64,000 bases of DNA from an uncultured Sphingomonadaceae bacterium. GTDB lineage: Bacteria; Pseudomonadota; Alphaproteobacteria; Sphingomonadales; Sphingomonadaceae. Under the pieces are notes generated by a model. That model was not told the origin of the DNA. It saw only the letters and a program-made list of their open reading frames with translations, and did not search any database. The position numbers were made by a program, and so were the translations under genes. The DNA lies in the NCBI GenBank assembly GCA_947495985.1, contig CANMBD010000001.1, forward strand, positions 496,001 through 560,000. The letters are read 5' to 3'. Shown piece by piece: positions 27,964-37,401 of this stretch; the first letter of the stretch is position 1, and each line of letters opens with the position of its first letter.

Positions 27964-28012
27964 GCACCCCGGTGAAGCGGTAGCCGCGTTAATCCAAGCG
28001 GATTTTCGGTGC
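27964..28012 (+). promoter_or_regulatory. Potential three-way-junction RNA in the rpsD leader
   Basis: GCACC (27964-27968) pairs with GGTGC (28008-28012). Enclosed are two hairpins: GCGG/CCGC (27977-27980 with 27984-27987, loop TAG) and AATCC/GGATT (27991-27995 with 28000-28004, loop AAGC). S4 is a known autogenous translational regulator in other bacteria, so an S4-binding leader is a reasonable inference. It lies 41 bases before the rpsD start. Confidence 0.45.
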
Positions 28013-28053
28013 ATTCCGGGACGAATTGAAACAGCAAATTAGGAGTCAGTGAA

Positions 28054-28668
28054 ATGACAAAGCGTACCAGCTCGAAATATAAACTTGATCGCCGCATGGG
28101 CGAAAATATTTGGGGTCGCCCCAAATCTCCGGTCAATCGCCGCGACTACGGCCCTGGTCAGCATGGTCAGCGCCGTAAAGGCAAACTGTCTGACTACGGC
28201 ATTCAACTGCGCGCCAAGCAAAAGCTGAAAGGCTATTATGGCGACGTAACCGAGAAACAGTTCAAGCGTGCCTATAAAGAAGCATCGAGCATGAAAGGCG
28301 ATACCAGCCAGAACCTGATCGGTCTGCTGGAACAGCGTTTGGACATGGTCGTTTACCGCGCCAAATTCGCTCCAACCATCTTTGCTGCTCGCCAACTGGT
28401 TAGTCACGGCCACATTCGCGTCAACGACGTTAAATGTAATGTTGCTTCGCGCAAAGTGCAGCCAAATGATGTTGTTTCGCTGAGCGATAAAGCAAAGGAA
28501 ATGCTGTTGGTTATTGAGGCACAGAGCCTGCCAGAGCGAGAAATTCCGGAATATGTCACGCCAGACGGAACCGACAAAGTAACCTATGTTCGCGTACCAA
28601 CGCTGGACGAGGTGCCTTATCCGGTAACGATGGAACCAAATTTGGTTGTCGAGTTTTACTCACGCTAA
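28054..28668 (+). CDS. rpsD: 30S ribosomal protein S4
   Basis: A 204-residue primary 16S rRNA-binding protein of the small subunit. The N terminus [21 protein letters not shown], the [12 protein letters not shown] region and the S4 RNA-binding domain ([18 protein letters not shown]... [13 protein letters not shown]) are standard. It is a stand-alone gene, as in many Alphaproteobacteria, not part of the alpha operon. AGGAG lies 9 bases before the ATG. A strong terminator follows. Confidence 0.98.
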   Translation: MTKRTSSKYKLDRRMGENIWGRPKSPVNRRDYGPGQHGQRRKGKLSDYGIQLRAKQKLKGYYGDVTEKQFKRAYKEASSMKGDTSQNLIGLLEQRLDMVVYRAKFAPTIFAARQLVSHGHIRVNDVKCNVASRKVQPNDVVSLSDKAKEMLLVIEAQSLPEREIPEYVTPDGTDKVTYVRVPTLDEVPYPVTMEPNLVVEFYSR

Positions 28669-28687
28669 TTGGTTCAACGACATATAC

Positions 28688-28720
28688 AAAAAGGGCGGCC
28701 CGTTGGAGCCGCCCTTTTTT
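28688..28720. terminator. Bidirectional intrinsic terminator between rpsD and the S9 peptidase
   Basis: AAAAAGGGCGGC (28688-28699) pairs perfectly with GCCGCCCTTTTT (28708-28719) around an 8-base loop. The T-run serves rpsD, and the A-run gives a U-run on the other strand for the converging peptidase gene. Confidence 0.92.
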
Positions 28721-28736
28721 GTGCCTTGTTTCTATT

Positions 28737-30695
28737 TTACTTTGGCAGAAAAGACACGGATTTTTCGAGCATGTCTTGACGTGCCTGTGAGTTTCTAAGG
28801 CTATGTGCGAGTTTTTCATATTTGATATATGTCACTTGCTTGCCTGCCGATTTCAGTTTGCGGTTCATTAGATTGGAATGTTCTATCGCCACGTTGCGAT
28901 CATAGTCCCCGTGGAAAAGCATAACGGGAGCTTTAATCTTATCGACATTCTGAGCAGGCGAGCCTTCCCGTACATGTGGCCCACTGCCAACAAATTCTCG
29001 GGTGACTGCTCCGCTATAATAAGCCCTGGAGTTACTTTTAAGAGTAGCAAGGTCAGTCACCGGCGCGATGGCGACAATGGCTTTGAATAAATCTGGATCG
29101 AGTACTGCCGATTGTAGCGCCGCATATCCACCATAGGACCAACCTACGATTGACAGGGCAGACGGTTTGGCAATCCCCTGAGAGATCAACCATTTACCTG
29201 CGTCGTTGACATCGCCAATAGATGTACGCCAGGATTGAAAGCCATTTTCTTTGTACCATTCCTCTCCGTATCCGGCGGAACCGCGGAAATTAGGCTGAAG
29301 TACTGCAAAGCCTTGGCTAACATAAAATTGTGCCAGCCAATCAAATCCCCATTCGTCTCGGGCACCAGGGCCACCATGCGGCATGACGATCGCAGGTAGG
29401 TCTTTGGTGGCTGTACCAACCGGCATGGTCAAATAGCCCGGTATCATTGTACCATCGGCAGCTGGGTAAGATATCGGTTTCACTTCCGCCAAATTATTGT
29501 TTTCAACCGATGGTCGAACACCTAACAATGGCCTTAACTGCTTGGTTGTCTTGTCAAACAGGAAATATTGTCCCGGATCAACGTCCGAGCCAGCCCAGAT
29601 TAGCAACGTATTTTCGTCCAGGCTCGCATCAGCGAATTGAATTGAATAATTTTCGCCCAATGCTTTGCCGAGCGCATTCGCTAACTTTTCGAGTGTTGGA
29701 TCAAAATAGACACCTTTCCGCTTGTCGGTGGCATAACTGACCCCGACCACTCGCTGGTTTCGGCCAATCCGGATCAATGCATCTACATCAACTTCGTCAT
29801 GCGCGAAGACGACCTGTTGTTCAGCGCTACCGTCCAGCGCTATTGATACCAGTGCCTTGCGCCCCTTATACGGCGCAAAACCATAGACACGGTCGGTTTT
29901 TGGGTCGACCGCATAAGGGTTGAACCCCCTACGATTCGAATAATCGAGCCTTCCTAAAGATCGCCAATCATTGTCGGATTGATAAAAATATTGAATTTGG
30001 CCACTATCCAGTTCCGTACTGCCTTTCTTAATCCGGCTCCCCTTGATGCGGACATTGCCGACACCGTCTGTAATATACTCGACCGCTTCATCTTTCGGTC
30101 GCTCGATCATTTTCGATTTGCCGGTGATTGTATCGATTCTTTCGACGGCCAGGCCTTCATCGAGATTTCTGATAAGCGTTCCCGCAGCACCTGTTTTCAG
30201 ATGATAGCGTGTCATCAATATCATGTTGTCATCTTGCGGCAGCCAATCGATAATATTGCCGCCCCCTAAATTATAACCAATCGCATTTCGTGGCGGTCGT
30301 TTACTAAGAAGCATAGGCTTGCTGCCATCAGCATTGACTGCAAACATGCTGGAAAACCCTAAGATATCGCCGGCATATTTTTCCAATCCTCCGATTTTGC
30401 AGGCCAGACGTTCATTGGAAACCCATCCGCACCAGAATAGATTTTCCGGATCACCTGAAGAGGTCGTTACACGGACCGGCTCGTTGCCCTTATTCAGATC
30501 TATGGAATAGAGGTCTGTCTGCAAGCCTGGGCCGGGTGAGATAAAGGCTATTTTGGTGCCGTCAGGGGAAAGGCTGATACTCTGAACTGCTGGCATCGAA
30601 CCGAATATTTTGGCTTGGTCATTGGCGAAGACTGGAGTTGAAAAAGTGCATGCGAGTATAGAAACCGCAAAAAGCGGCTTAGAAATTTTTAGCAA
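28737..30695 (-). CDS. Exported S9-family prolyl oligopeptidase-type peptidase
   Basis: A 652-residue periplasmic serine peptidase of the dipeptidyl/acylaminoacyl-peptidase group. A signal peptide ends at TPVFA (about residue 24). A beta-propeller-like region (about 35-390) precedes the alpha/beta hydrolase domain. The catalytic triad is visible: Ser520 in GWSYGGYA, Asp599 in HGDYDRNV and His631 in KLAHSLRN. The start is TTG 30695, backed by AGGGGG 5 bases upstream; no ATG fits a signal peptide. It probably trims oligopeptides, like the M28 peptidase gene divergent from it. The stretch looks AT-richer than its neighbours. Confidence 0.92.
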   Translation of the reverse strand: MLKISKPLFAVSILACTFSTPVFANDQAKIFGSMPAVQSISLSPDGTKIAFISPGPGLQTDLYSIDLNKGNEPVRVTTSSGDPENLFWCGWVSNERLACKIGGLEKYAGDILGFSSMFAVNADGSKPMLLSKRPPRNAIGYNLGGGNIIDWLPQDDNMILMTRYHLKTGAAGTLIRNLDEGLAVERIDTITGKSKMIERPKDEAVEYITDGVGNVRIKGSRIKKGSTELDSGQIQYFYQSDNDWRSLGRLDYSNRRGFNPYAVDPKTDRVYGFAPYKGRKALVSIALDGSAEQQVVFAHDEVDVDALIRIGRNQRVVGVSYATDKRKGVYFDPTLEKLANALGKALGENYSIQFADASLDENTLLIWAGSDVDPGQYFLFDKTTKQLRPLLGVRPSVENNNLAEVKPISYPAADGTMIPGYLTMPVGTATKDLPAIVMPHGGPGARDEWGFDWLAQFYVSQGFAVLQPNFRGSAGYGEEWYKENGFQSWRTSIGDVNDAGKWLISQGIAKPSALSIVGWSYGGYAALQSAVLDPDLFKAIVAIAPVTDLATLKSNSRAYYSGAVTREFVGSGPHVREGSPAQNVDKIKAPVMLFHGDYDRNVAIEHSNLMNRKLKSAGKQVTYIKYEKLAHSLRNSQARQDMLEKSVSFLPK

Positions 30696-30710
30696 TGATG
30701 CCCCCTGATA

Positions 30711-30724
30711 TTACAATACTGTAA
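30711..30724. promoter_or_regulatory. Palindrome upstream of the S9 peptidase start
   Basis: TTACA-ATAC-TGTAA, with perfect 5-base arms, lies 15 bases before the TTG start of the S9 peptidase, in the divergent gap with the M28 peptidase. It may be an operator; no known consensus is assigned. Confidence 0.3.
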
Positions 30725-30885
30725 ACTGAATGAATAATGCACTATCGGCATGAGCAATTAATAACGCAAGAACGAATCTGTATTTCAGACTATATGAGGA
30801 ACGTGCATAGCTTGCGCTTGCCCACGGTCTCTGCCACTAAACACCCAATAGCCGTCAGGCATAGTTTGATATGAGGACCTTAGAA

Positions 30886-32565
30886 ATGCAAAAAAAATGG
30901 TTTGCCCTTGCGCTGATACCGGCGCTGGCTTTGGCGTCTTGTGTAATACAGGTGGATGATGCTGAAGATGCTGTCCCACTGCCAGAGGTCTCTGCACCGG
31001 AATTATCGGTCGATACGATGCGCGACATTACGCGGGAGCTTTCCTCTGATGCCTTCGAAGGACGTGCACCGGGCACTATTGGTGAAGAAAAAACGCTTGC
31101 CCTGTTGACCAAAGAGTTTGCCGAAGCCGGTTTGGAGCCAGGCAACGGTGATAGCTGGTTTCAGGATGTTCCGCTGGTCGAGATAGAAGCGAAAAACGTA
31201 TCCGACCTGACGATCAAGGGTGGCACCGGCGATATGAACTTCAAATATGGTCCTGAAATGGTGATTACATCATATCAGGAACAGCCGAAAATCGACGTCG
31301 CGGATAGTGAGCTGGTCTTTGTCGGCTACGGCATCAACGCGCCCGAGCGCGAATGGAATGACTATGAGGGAGTCGACGTCAAAGGCAAGACCGTTGTCAT
31401 ACTTGTAAACGATCCGGATTTCGGAACCGAAAGCCTGGAAGGTGAATTTGGCGGCCGGGCAATGACCTATTATGGGCGCTGGACCTACAAATACGAAGAA
31501 GCCGCGCGTCAGGGCGCTGCGGCGGCTTTGATCATTCATGACACGGCTCCGGCGGCTTATGGCTGGAATGTAGTAGAATCGAGCTGGAGCGGACCGCAAT
31601 TTTATGCGCAGTCAGCCAGTGGCGGCGCTGATCAGACAAAGGCCAATGGTTGGGTTCAGAAGGATGTCGCAGCCAGGATTTTTGCCAGCGCCGGTCAGGA
31701 TCTGGAAGCGATGATGGCCGCCGCAAAGAACAAGGATTTCAAAGCCGTGCCTCTGGGCGTGACCGCTTCGATGTCCTTTGAAAATGACATAAGTAAAATG
31801 AACAGCAAGAATGTCATAGGCATGATCAAGGGCAAAACCCGGCCCGATGAATATGTGCTTTACACTGCGCATTGGGATCATCTGGGACGTTGTAAGCCAG
31901 CACCTGACGGTGATGATATCTGTAACGGTGCTGTCGACAATGCCACCGGGACGGCTGCATTGGTCGCTCTAGCCGAAGCGCATGTCAAGGCAGGCGCGCC
32001 CGACCGTAGCATCATTTTCCTTGCGGTAACGGCGGAAGAATCCGGCCTGCTCGGTTCCAAATACTATGCTGAAAATCCAGTCTATCCGCTCAACAAGACG
32101 GTTGGTGGTGTGAACATGGACGCCTTTGGCATGGCTGGCCCGGCGAAAAATGTCGTAGTGGTAGGCAAAGGCAAATCGCAACTCGATCGTTATCTGGAGG
32201 GTGCGTTGACCGTTGACGGGCGAACTGCCGAGGCTGAGCCAACGCCTGAAAAAGGCTTTTACTATCGGTCCGACCACTTCAGCTTCGCGAAACTCGGCGT
32301 GCCGATGATTTATTTCGAAGGCGGTGAAGACCTCGTTGACGGTGGTCGTGCCGCTGGTGAAGCGATCAGCCAGGATTATACCGAGAACAAGTACCATGGA
32401 CCGAAAGACGAATTTGACCCGAACTGGAACTGGGACGGCGTCATGGGTGATCTGAAGGTCTATTATACTGTTGCTAGAATGCTGGCGATGACCGAAGATT
32501 GGCCGAACTGGAATGACGGCGACGAATTCCGTGATATCCGCGACACGAGTCGCGCCGGGGCCTGA
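30886..32565 (+). CDS. M28-family metallopeptidase, lipoprotein
   Basis: A 559-residue exported zinc aminopeptidase of family M28. A lipobox ALAS^C at Cys19 suggests a lipid anchor. A PA domain is inserted before the catalytic core. All five zinc ligands are visible: His in AHWDHLG, the bridging Asp in VDNATGT, the catalytic Glu pair in AEESGLLG, Asp in NMDAFG, and the last His in RSDHFSF. The start is ATG 30886, with GAGGA 8 bases upstream; ATG 30871 would contain that site. It probably works with the divergent S9 peptidase on peptides outside the cytoplasm. Confidence 0.93.
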   Translation: MQKKWFALALIPALALASCVIQVDDAEDAVPLPEVSAPELSVDTMRDITRELSSDAFEGRAPGTIGEEKTLALLTKEFAEAGLEPGNGDSWFQDVPLVEIEAKNVSDLTIKGGTGDMNFKYGPEMVITSYQEQPKIDVADSELVFVGYGINAPEREWNDYEGVDVKGKTVVILVNDPDFGTESLEGEFGGRAMTYYGRWTYKYEEAARQGAAAALIIHDTAPAAYGWNVVESSWSGPQFYAQSASGGADQTKANGWVQKDVAARIFASAGQDLEAMMAAAKNKDFKAVPLGVTASMSFENDISKMNSKNVIGMIKGKTRPDEYVLYTAHWDHLGRCKPAPDGDDICNGAVDNATGTAALVALAEAHVKAGAPDRSIIFLAVTAEESGLLGSKYYAENPVYPLNKTVGGVNMDAFGMAGPAKNVVVVGKGKSQLDRYLEGALTVDGRTAEAEPTPEKGFYYRSDHFSFAKLGVPMIYFEGGEDLVDGGRAAGEAISQDYTENKYHGPKDEFDPNWNWDGVMGDLKVYYTVARMLAMTEDWPNWNDGDEFRDIRDTSRAGA

Positions 32566-32587
32566 TCTTTAGCCTCTTGGACGAACT

Positions 32588-33562
32588 ATGAGATGGCCAG
32601 CTGAATGGGAACCGCATGAAGCGGTCTGGATCGGCTTTCCGGGCAATCCAAAGGAATGGCCTGAGCAATTGGCGGAGGCGCAGCATGAAGTTGCAGCCTT
32701 CGCCAATGCCGTTTGTGATGATGGTAATGGTGAGAAGGTCATACTGGTTTGCCGCGACTCCGACGATGTCAAACGAGCGTCCGAACTTGTTCATCACAAT
32801 ATCCAAATTGTGCTCCAACCCTTTGGTGATATTTGGTTGCGTGATACCGGGCCGATAGTAACGGTTGGCATGGATAGACAGGCTCATGACTTTGGCTTTA
32901 ATGGCTGGGGTCGGAAGTTCGAAATGGCGGGCGATCAGGATATTGGGCAGCGTCTTGCGACCACTGCAGGACTGTCCGTTTGCCAGCATGATTGGATATT
33001 GGAAGGCGGTGCCATTGATGGAGATGGTTCTGGCCAGCTCATCACCACCGAACAGTGCCTGCTCAATCCCAATCGCAATCATAATATGAACAAAGATGAA
33101 GCGCGCCAGAAGTTACGGCAAGCGTTAAATATTGAGTATATTTTCTGGCTTGGCGATGGCTTGATGGCTGACCATACCGATGGTCATGTCGATAATCTGG
33201 CGCGCTTTGTAGCAGCCGGAAAAATAGTGATTCCGCAGGCCAGTGATGTTGATGATCCCAATGCCGATATTTTTGACGATGCTGCTAACCGTGCGGCAAT
33301 AGCCGGTTTAGATGTCGTTCGCATACCATCCGTTGGCAAATATGAAATTGACGGTAACATAGCGCCTGCCAGCTACATGAATTTTTATATAGCAAACACT
33401 GTTGTTGCCGTGCCGCAATATGGAGCGAGTTTTGATGCTGCTGCGGTGGAGTCTATTGCGGAATTATTTCCTGATCGCAAAGCCATCGGCCTTTCCAGCA
33501 AAGCGTTGCTGCATGGCGGCGGGAGCTTTCACTGTATCTCGCAGCAAATCCCCCAGACCTGA
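32588..33562 (+). CDS. aguA: Agmatine deiminase
   Basis: A 324-residue cytosolic guanidine-modifying enzyme that hydrolyses agmatine to N-carbamoylputrescine and ammonia. The opening MRWPAEWEPHEAVWIGFP is typical, and FGDIWLRDTGPI, WILEGGAIDGDG and ADHTDGHVDN follow. The nucleophile Cys316 is in GGGSFHCISQQ at the C terminus. It starts 22 bases after the M28 peptidase. Its pathway partner aguB lies 3.8 kb downstream on the same strand. Confidence 0.95.
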   Translation: MRWPAEWEPHEAVWIGFPGNPKEWPEQLAEAQHEVAAFANAVCDDGNGEKVILVCRDSDDVKRASELVHHNIQIVLQPFGDIWLRDTGPIVTVGMDRQAHDFGFNGWGRKFEMAGDQDIGQRLATTAGLSVCQHDWILEGGAIDGDGSGQLITTEQCLLNPNRNHNMNKDEARQKLRQALNIEYIFWLGDGLMADHTDGHVDNLARFVAAGKIVIPQASDVDDPNADIFDDAANRAAIAGLDVVRIPSVGKYEIDGNIAPASYMNFYIANTVVAVPQYGASFDAAAVESIAELFPDRKAIGLSSKALLHGGGSFHCISQQIPQT

Positions 33563-33650
33563 TTTTCTGTAACCTCAACCCGATTCAAACGAACTATGTT
33601 TGAGGGGAGCAAAATGCTAACCTCTTTCTGTATGAATGAGGGGATGGCCG

Positions 33651-35171
33651 ATGGCTGATGGAATTTTGAGTGTTTTGAGCACGCTCACATATATATTGGT
33701 TTTTTTGCTCGGCCTTGGTTTGGCCGGCGTGATCGTCCTGTTCGTTATCGACATAACTCAAAAGCAAGATGCCGTGCGTCGGAACTATCCAGTTATCGGC
33801 CGGTTCCGTCATCTGTTCAGCAGTCTGGGTGAATTTTTCCGGCAGTATTTCTTCGCCATGGACCGTGAGGAAATGCCCTTCAACCGGGCTGAGCGGGAAT
33901 GGGTTGGTCGCGCGGCAAAGGGTACGGGCAATACGATTGCTTTTGGCTCTACAAAAAACCTCGACCCTGCCGGTACCCCGATTTTCGTCAATTGCCCGTT
34001 TCCCACGCTGGAAAAAGATGCTGCGGAAACCGCAACATGCACATTGGGTCCCTATTGCGAGAATCCCTTTGAAGCCAAATCACTGTTCAACGTCTCTGCG
34101 ATGAGTTTCGGTGCGCTGTCTGTACCGGCGGTAAGAGCACTGTCTCATGGAGCCAAAATGGCGGGATGCTGGATGAACACCGGTGAGGGCGGTTTGTCAC
34201 CTTATCATCTCGAGGGAGGTTGTGACATCGTCTTTCAGATTGGTACCGCCAAATATGGCGTGCGCAATGATGACGGCAGTTTGAACGACGATAAACTGCG
34301 AGCGATAGCGGATCACGAGCAAGTCCGTATGTTCGAGATTAAAATGTCGCAAGGTGCGAAACCAGGAAAGGGCGGTATCCTGCCCGCCGCGAAGGTCACC
34401 GAGACAATTGCAAAAGTACGCGGCATCCCGGAAGGCGAGGCCTCCATTTCTCCCAATCGCCATCCAGAAATCAACAGCGTGGAAGACATGCTCGATTTTG
34501 TTGATCACGTCCGCAAAGTCACTGGCAAGCCGACCGGCATTAAAGCGGTGGTCGGTGCCTACGGCTGGATAGAGAGCCTCTGCGAGGAAATTCATCGTCG
34601 CGGTATAGAGAGTGCACCGGATTTCTTCACGCTTGATGGCGGTGATGGCGGGACCGGTGCCGCGCCGATGCCGTTGATGGACAATGTCGGCCTGCAGCTG
34701 GATGAAAGCCTACCGATGCTTTCTGATATCCTGCACAAATATGATTTGCGGCAGCGCGTACGGATTATCGCATCGGGCAAAAGGATTACACCCAGCGAGG
34801 TGGCCTGGGCCATTTGTGCGGGCGCGGATTTCGTGAACAGCGCGCGCGGTTTCATGTTTTCGCTAGGATGTATTCAGGCGATGAAATGTAACAAGAATAC
34901 ATGCCCTACCGGCATCACGACCCATGATCCTAGGTTGCAGCGAGGGCTTGATCCGTCGGACAAAAAGGTCAAGGTCGCCAATTATTGCAAAAGTCTTGTT
35001 CACGAGGTCGAAGTGCTGGCCCACAGCTGCGGCGTGGACGAGCCACGTCAATTGGGCCGCAAACATGTCCGTATCGTTCAGGATACCGGGAAGTCCATTG
35101 CGCTGGATGAACTCTACCCGCGGCCGGAGGTTGTAAAGAAATTCAAGGTGATAGAAGACGTCTCTGGATAA
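33651..35171 (+). CDS. FMN-binding glutamate synthase family protein, membrane-anchored
   Basis: A 506-residue protein with one N-terminal membrane helix (about residues 5-32) and a GltB-like TIM barrel (from about 90). SAMSFGALS, GEGGLSPYH, KPGKGGILPAAKV, SISPNRHPEI, DGGDGGTGAAP and the CNKNTCPTGI [3Fe-4S] motif match the FMN domain of glutamate synthase. It lacks the glutamine amidotransferase domain, so it cannot make glutamate from glutamine by itself. Its actual reaction is unknown. The start is ATG 33651, with GAGGGG 8 bases upstream. It stands between aguA and aguB. Confidence 0.88.
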   Translation: MADGILSVLSTLTYILVFLLGLGLAGVIVLFVIDITQKQDAVRRNYPVIGRFRHLFSSLGEFFRQYFFAMDREEMPFNRAEREWVGRAAKGTGNTIAFGSTKNLDPAGTPIFVNCPFPTLEKDAAETATCTLGPYCENPFEAKSLFNVSAMSFGALSVPAVRALSHGAKMAGCWMNTGEGGLSPYHLEGGCDIVFQIGTAKYGVRNDDGSLNDDKLRAIADHEQVRMFEIKMSQGAKPGKGGILPAAKVTETIAKVRGIPEGEASISPNRHPEINSVEDMLDFVDHVRKVTGKPTGIKAVVGAYGWIESLCEEIHRRGIESAPDFFTLDGGDGGTGAAPMPLMDNVGLQLDESLPMLSDILHKYDLRQRVRIIASGKRITPSEVAWAICAGADFVNSARGFMFSLGCIQAMKCNKNTCPTGITTHDPRLQRGLDPSDKKVKVANYCKSLVHEVEVLAHSCGVDEPRQLGRKHVRIVQDTGKSIALDELYPRPEVVKKFKVIEDVSG

Positions 35172-35246
35172 ACTGCTTTGCATGTCTGTGCAGCTGATTT
35201 ATGTCGTCTATCAGAGAGATAATCCCCAACTGAAAGGCCGGAAAGA

Positions 35247-36107
35247 ATGACAAAGAAGCTCTTATTCACTGGTGTCGCAACCGCGTTATTGGCAGCTGCA
35301 GGAGCGCCTGCGCTGGCGGAAGATGATGCCAAAGCTGGCACGACGCAAAGTGATGCTAACCTGATGGCGGTGATCAATCATGATCGCCGCAAGGATGACA
35401 ATGCCCGTGACGTTTATCGCAATCCGGCAGCGACTCTCGCTTTCTTTCAGGTAAAACCGACCCATACTGTTGCGGAATATGGCCCGGGAGGAGGGTGGTA
35501 CACACGGATATTATTACCCTATCTCAGCGCCAATGGAAAATATATCGCAGTCAACGGAAATAGCGACAGCATTAATTTCACCAGCCGTGCACGCGAAGGC
35601 CGCTCGAAAAGCTGGCCCGAGCGTTTCCCTGACGCTGCATCAGGATGGACCGGCATTCCTGCCGATCAAATTGCCGCTTTTGAAAGCGACGAAGTGCCGG
35701 ACGAGATGAAAGGCAAGATCGACCGGGTAGTGATCTTTCGCTCACTGCACGGAATGCTCAATGGAACGCGCGCCGATTCCGAATTGCGCGCCTTGCGAGA
35801 TATTCTTGCTGATGATGGCATGATCGGCGTTGTCCAGCATCGTGCAAATGCTGATGCGTCTTATGCAATGTCAAACGGAACAAAGGGGTATCTCAAACAG
35901 GATTCGGTTATCGCGTTGTTCGAACTGAACGGCTTTGAATTGGTCGACTCTTCTGAGATTAATGCCAATCCGAAAGATACAAAAGACTATGAGAAAGGCG
36001 TGTGGACATTGCCGCCTGTCCTTACGAACAAGGATCAAGACAGAGCGAAATATCAGGCTATTGGCGAATCCGACCGGATGACCTTACTATTCAAGAAAAG
36101 ACCTTAA
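35247..36107 (+). CDS. Exported SAM-methyltransferase-like protein (first of a tandem pair)
   Basis: A 286-residue protein with a clear Sec signal peptide (cleavage near APALA, residue 25), so the domain is in the periplasm. The fold looks like a class I SAM methyltransferase: motif I is VAEYGPGGGWYTRIL, then KYIAVN, then MIGVVQH. It belongs to the family once described as a predicted methyltransferase (COG4798-like). SAM is not known to be available in the periplasm, so the activity is questionable. It ends in GESDRMTLLFKKRP, nearly the same as the next gene. A duplication is clear. Confidence 0.8.
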   Translation: MTKKLLFTGVATALLAAAGAPALAEDDAKAGTTQSDANLMAVINHDRRKDDNARDVYRNPAATLAFFQVKPTHTVAEYGPGGGWYTRILLPYLSANGKYIAVNGNSDSINFTSRAREGRSKSWPERFPDAASGWTGIPADQIAAFESDEVPDEMKGKIDRVVIFRSLHGMLNGTRADSELRALRDILADDGMIGVVQHRANADASYAMSNGTKGYLKQDSVIALFELNGFELVDSSEINANPKDTKDYEKGVWTLPPVLTNKDQDRAKYQAIGESDRMTLLFKKRP

Positions 36108-36171
36108 TATCTGGGAGAGGTGATAATCCGTATCGCCTCTCTCGTTGAATAATTGCCGGAGGAGAGCAATG

Positions 36172-37029
36172 ATGACGAAAAAGAAATGGATTATGATAGG
36201 CGCAGTTACAGCGCTTGGAGCACTGACCCTTGCTCCGGCTTCCGCAAAAAATCATGCAAAAGATGGTGTGTCAGGCGAAACCAATTTGCGTACTGTCATC
36301 ACGCACGAACGCCGTGCAGAGGACAAGGCTCGTGACAAGTATCGCAATCCGGCCCAGACCATCAGTTTCTTTGATATCCAACCCGACGACACGGTTGTCG
36401 AATATGTTCCCGGTGGAGGTTGGTACTCCAGGATATTGGCACCTTATGTCGCGGAAAAAGGCAAGTTTATCGGACTGACCTTTGCACCGGATCCCCTGCC
36501 ATTCGGAGATGAGGCAAAAGAACGTATTCGCGGCTTCCCAGCCAAATTTCCCAATGATGTCGCCGAATGGACCGGCATGCCGGCAGCCAAATTTTCAGCC
36601 TACACAACGGACAAGGTTCCTGAAGAGGCCAATGGCACCGCAGACTACGTCATCATTCCGCGGATGATGCACAATCTGATGCGCTGGAACCTAGCGGACA
36701 GCGAGATCAAGGTGATGCGCAATATGCTGAAAGATGGCGGCATGGTTGGTATCGTTCAGCATCGCGCGAAGGACGGCACGCCGTTTAGCTATGCCGATGG
36801 CAATAAAGGCTATTTGCGCACTGATACTGTGGTGAAATTCATGGAGGCGCATGGCTTTGAACTGGTCAAGCAGTCCGAAGTCAACGCGAACCCCAAAGAT
36901 ACAGCGGACTATCCCAAAGGCGTCTGGACTCTGCCGCCCCGCTATGCCGAAGGCGATACGGATAAAGCCAAATATACTGAAATTGGCGAGTCTGATCGTA
37001 TGACGTTGTTGTTCAAAAAGCTGCCATGA
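36172..37029 (+). CDS. Exported SAM-methyltransferase-like protein (second of a tandem pair)
   Basis: A 285-residue paralogue of the preceding gene, 64 bases downstream. A signal peptide ends near APASA (residue 29). The glycine loop is VVEYVPGGGWYSRIL, and the C-terminal half ends in GESDRMTLLFKKLP. RDKYRNPAQTISFF matches RDVYRNPAATLAFF of its partner. A strong GGAGGA site lies 8 bases before ATG 36172; ATG 36169 is also in frame. Periplasmic location with an intact SAM-binding-like loop is the oddity. It is part of the same strand run as aguA and aguB. Confidence 0.8.
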   Translation: MTKKKWIMIGAVTALGALTLAPASAKNHAKDGVSGETNLRTVITHERRAEDKARDKYRNPAQTISFFDIQPDDTVVEYVPGGGWYSRILAPYVAEKGKFIGLTFAPDPLPFGDEAKERIRGFPAKFPNDVAEWTGMPAAKFSAYTTDKVPEEANGTADYVIIPRMMHNLMRWNLADSEIKVMRNMLKDGGMVGIVQHRAKDGTPFSYADGNKGYLRTDTVVKFMEAHGFELVKQSEVNANPKDTADYPKGVWTLPPRYAEGDTDKAKYTEIGESDRMTLLFKKLP

Positions 37030-37043
37030 CGTCATGTTAAAAC

Positions 37044-37394
37044 ATGGGTGAATTTGCGGTCCGGGCGATAGTTTCGGGCGTGATTGTGGCTATTGTTGCG
37101 ATCATCGCCCGCCGCTATCCAGCCATGGGCGCGCTGATCGCTTCACTCCCATTGATTTCTATATTGGCGATGATCTGGTTGTGGCGTGACACCGGCGATA
37201 CCGAATTGCTCGCTGGTCATGTGCAGGCGACTTTTTTCTACGTCATTCCCAGCTTGCCGATGTTTCTCATCATCCCGGCCATGTTGCGTCAGGGGATAAA
37301 TTTCTGGGCTTCTCTGTCTGTCGGCATATTGGTGACGATAATCCTCTATCTCGCGACAATTCCGATTGCGGCCCGTTTCGGCATCAAGCTATGA
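37044..37394 (+). CDS. DUF3147 family membrane protein
   Basis: A 116-residue inner-membrane protein with four predicted helices (about residues 4-22, 26-46, 62-80, 87-110). It resembles DUF3147, small proteins of unknown function. It is 14 bases after the second exported methyltransferase-like gene and 7 bases before aguB, so they are probably co-transcribed. No motif indicates a function. Confidence 0.78.
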   Translation: MGEFAVRAIVSGVIVAIVAIIARRYPAMGALIASLPLISILAMIWLWRDTGDTELLAGHVQATFFYVIPSLPMFLIIPAMLRQGINFWASLSVGILVTIILYLATIPIAARFGIKL

Positions 37395-37401
37395 GCACAT
37401 C

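Noticed and set aside
28737..30695. S9 peptidase as a recently transferred gene because it looks AT-richer
   Set aside because: The impression is by eye only, no mobile element flanks it, and such peptidases are normal in sphingomonads.
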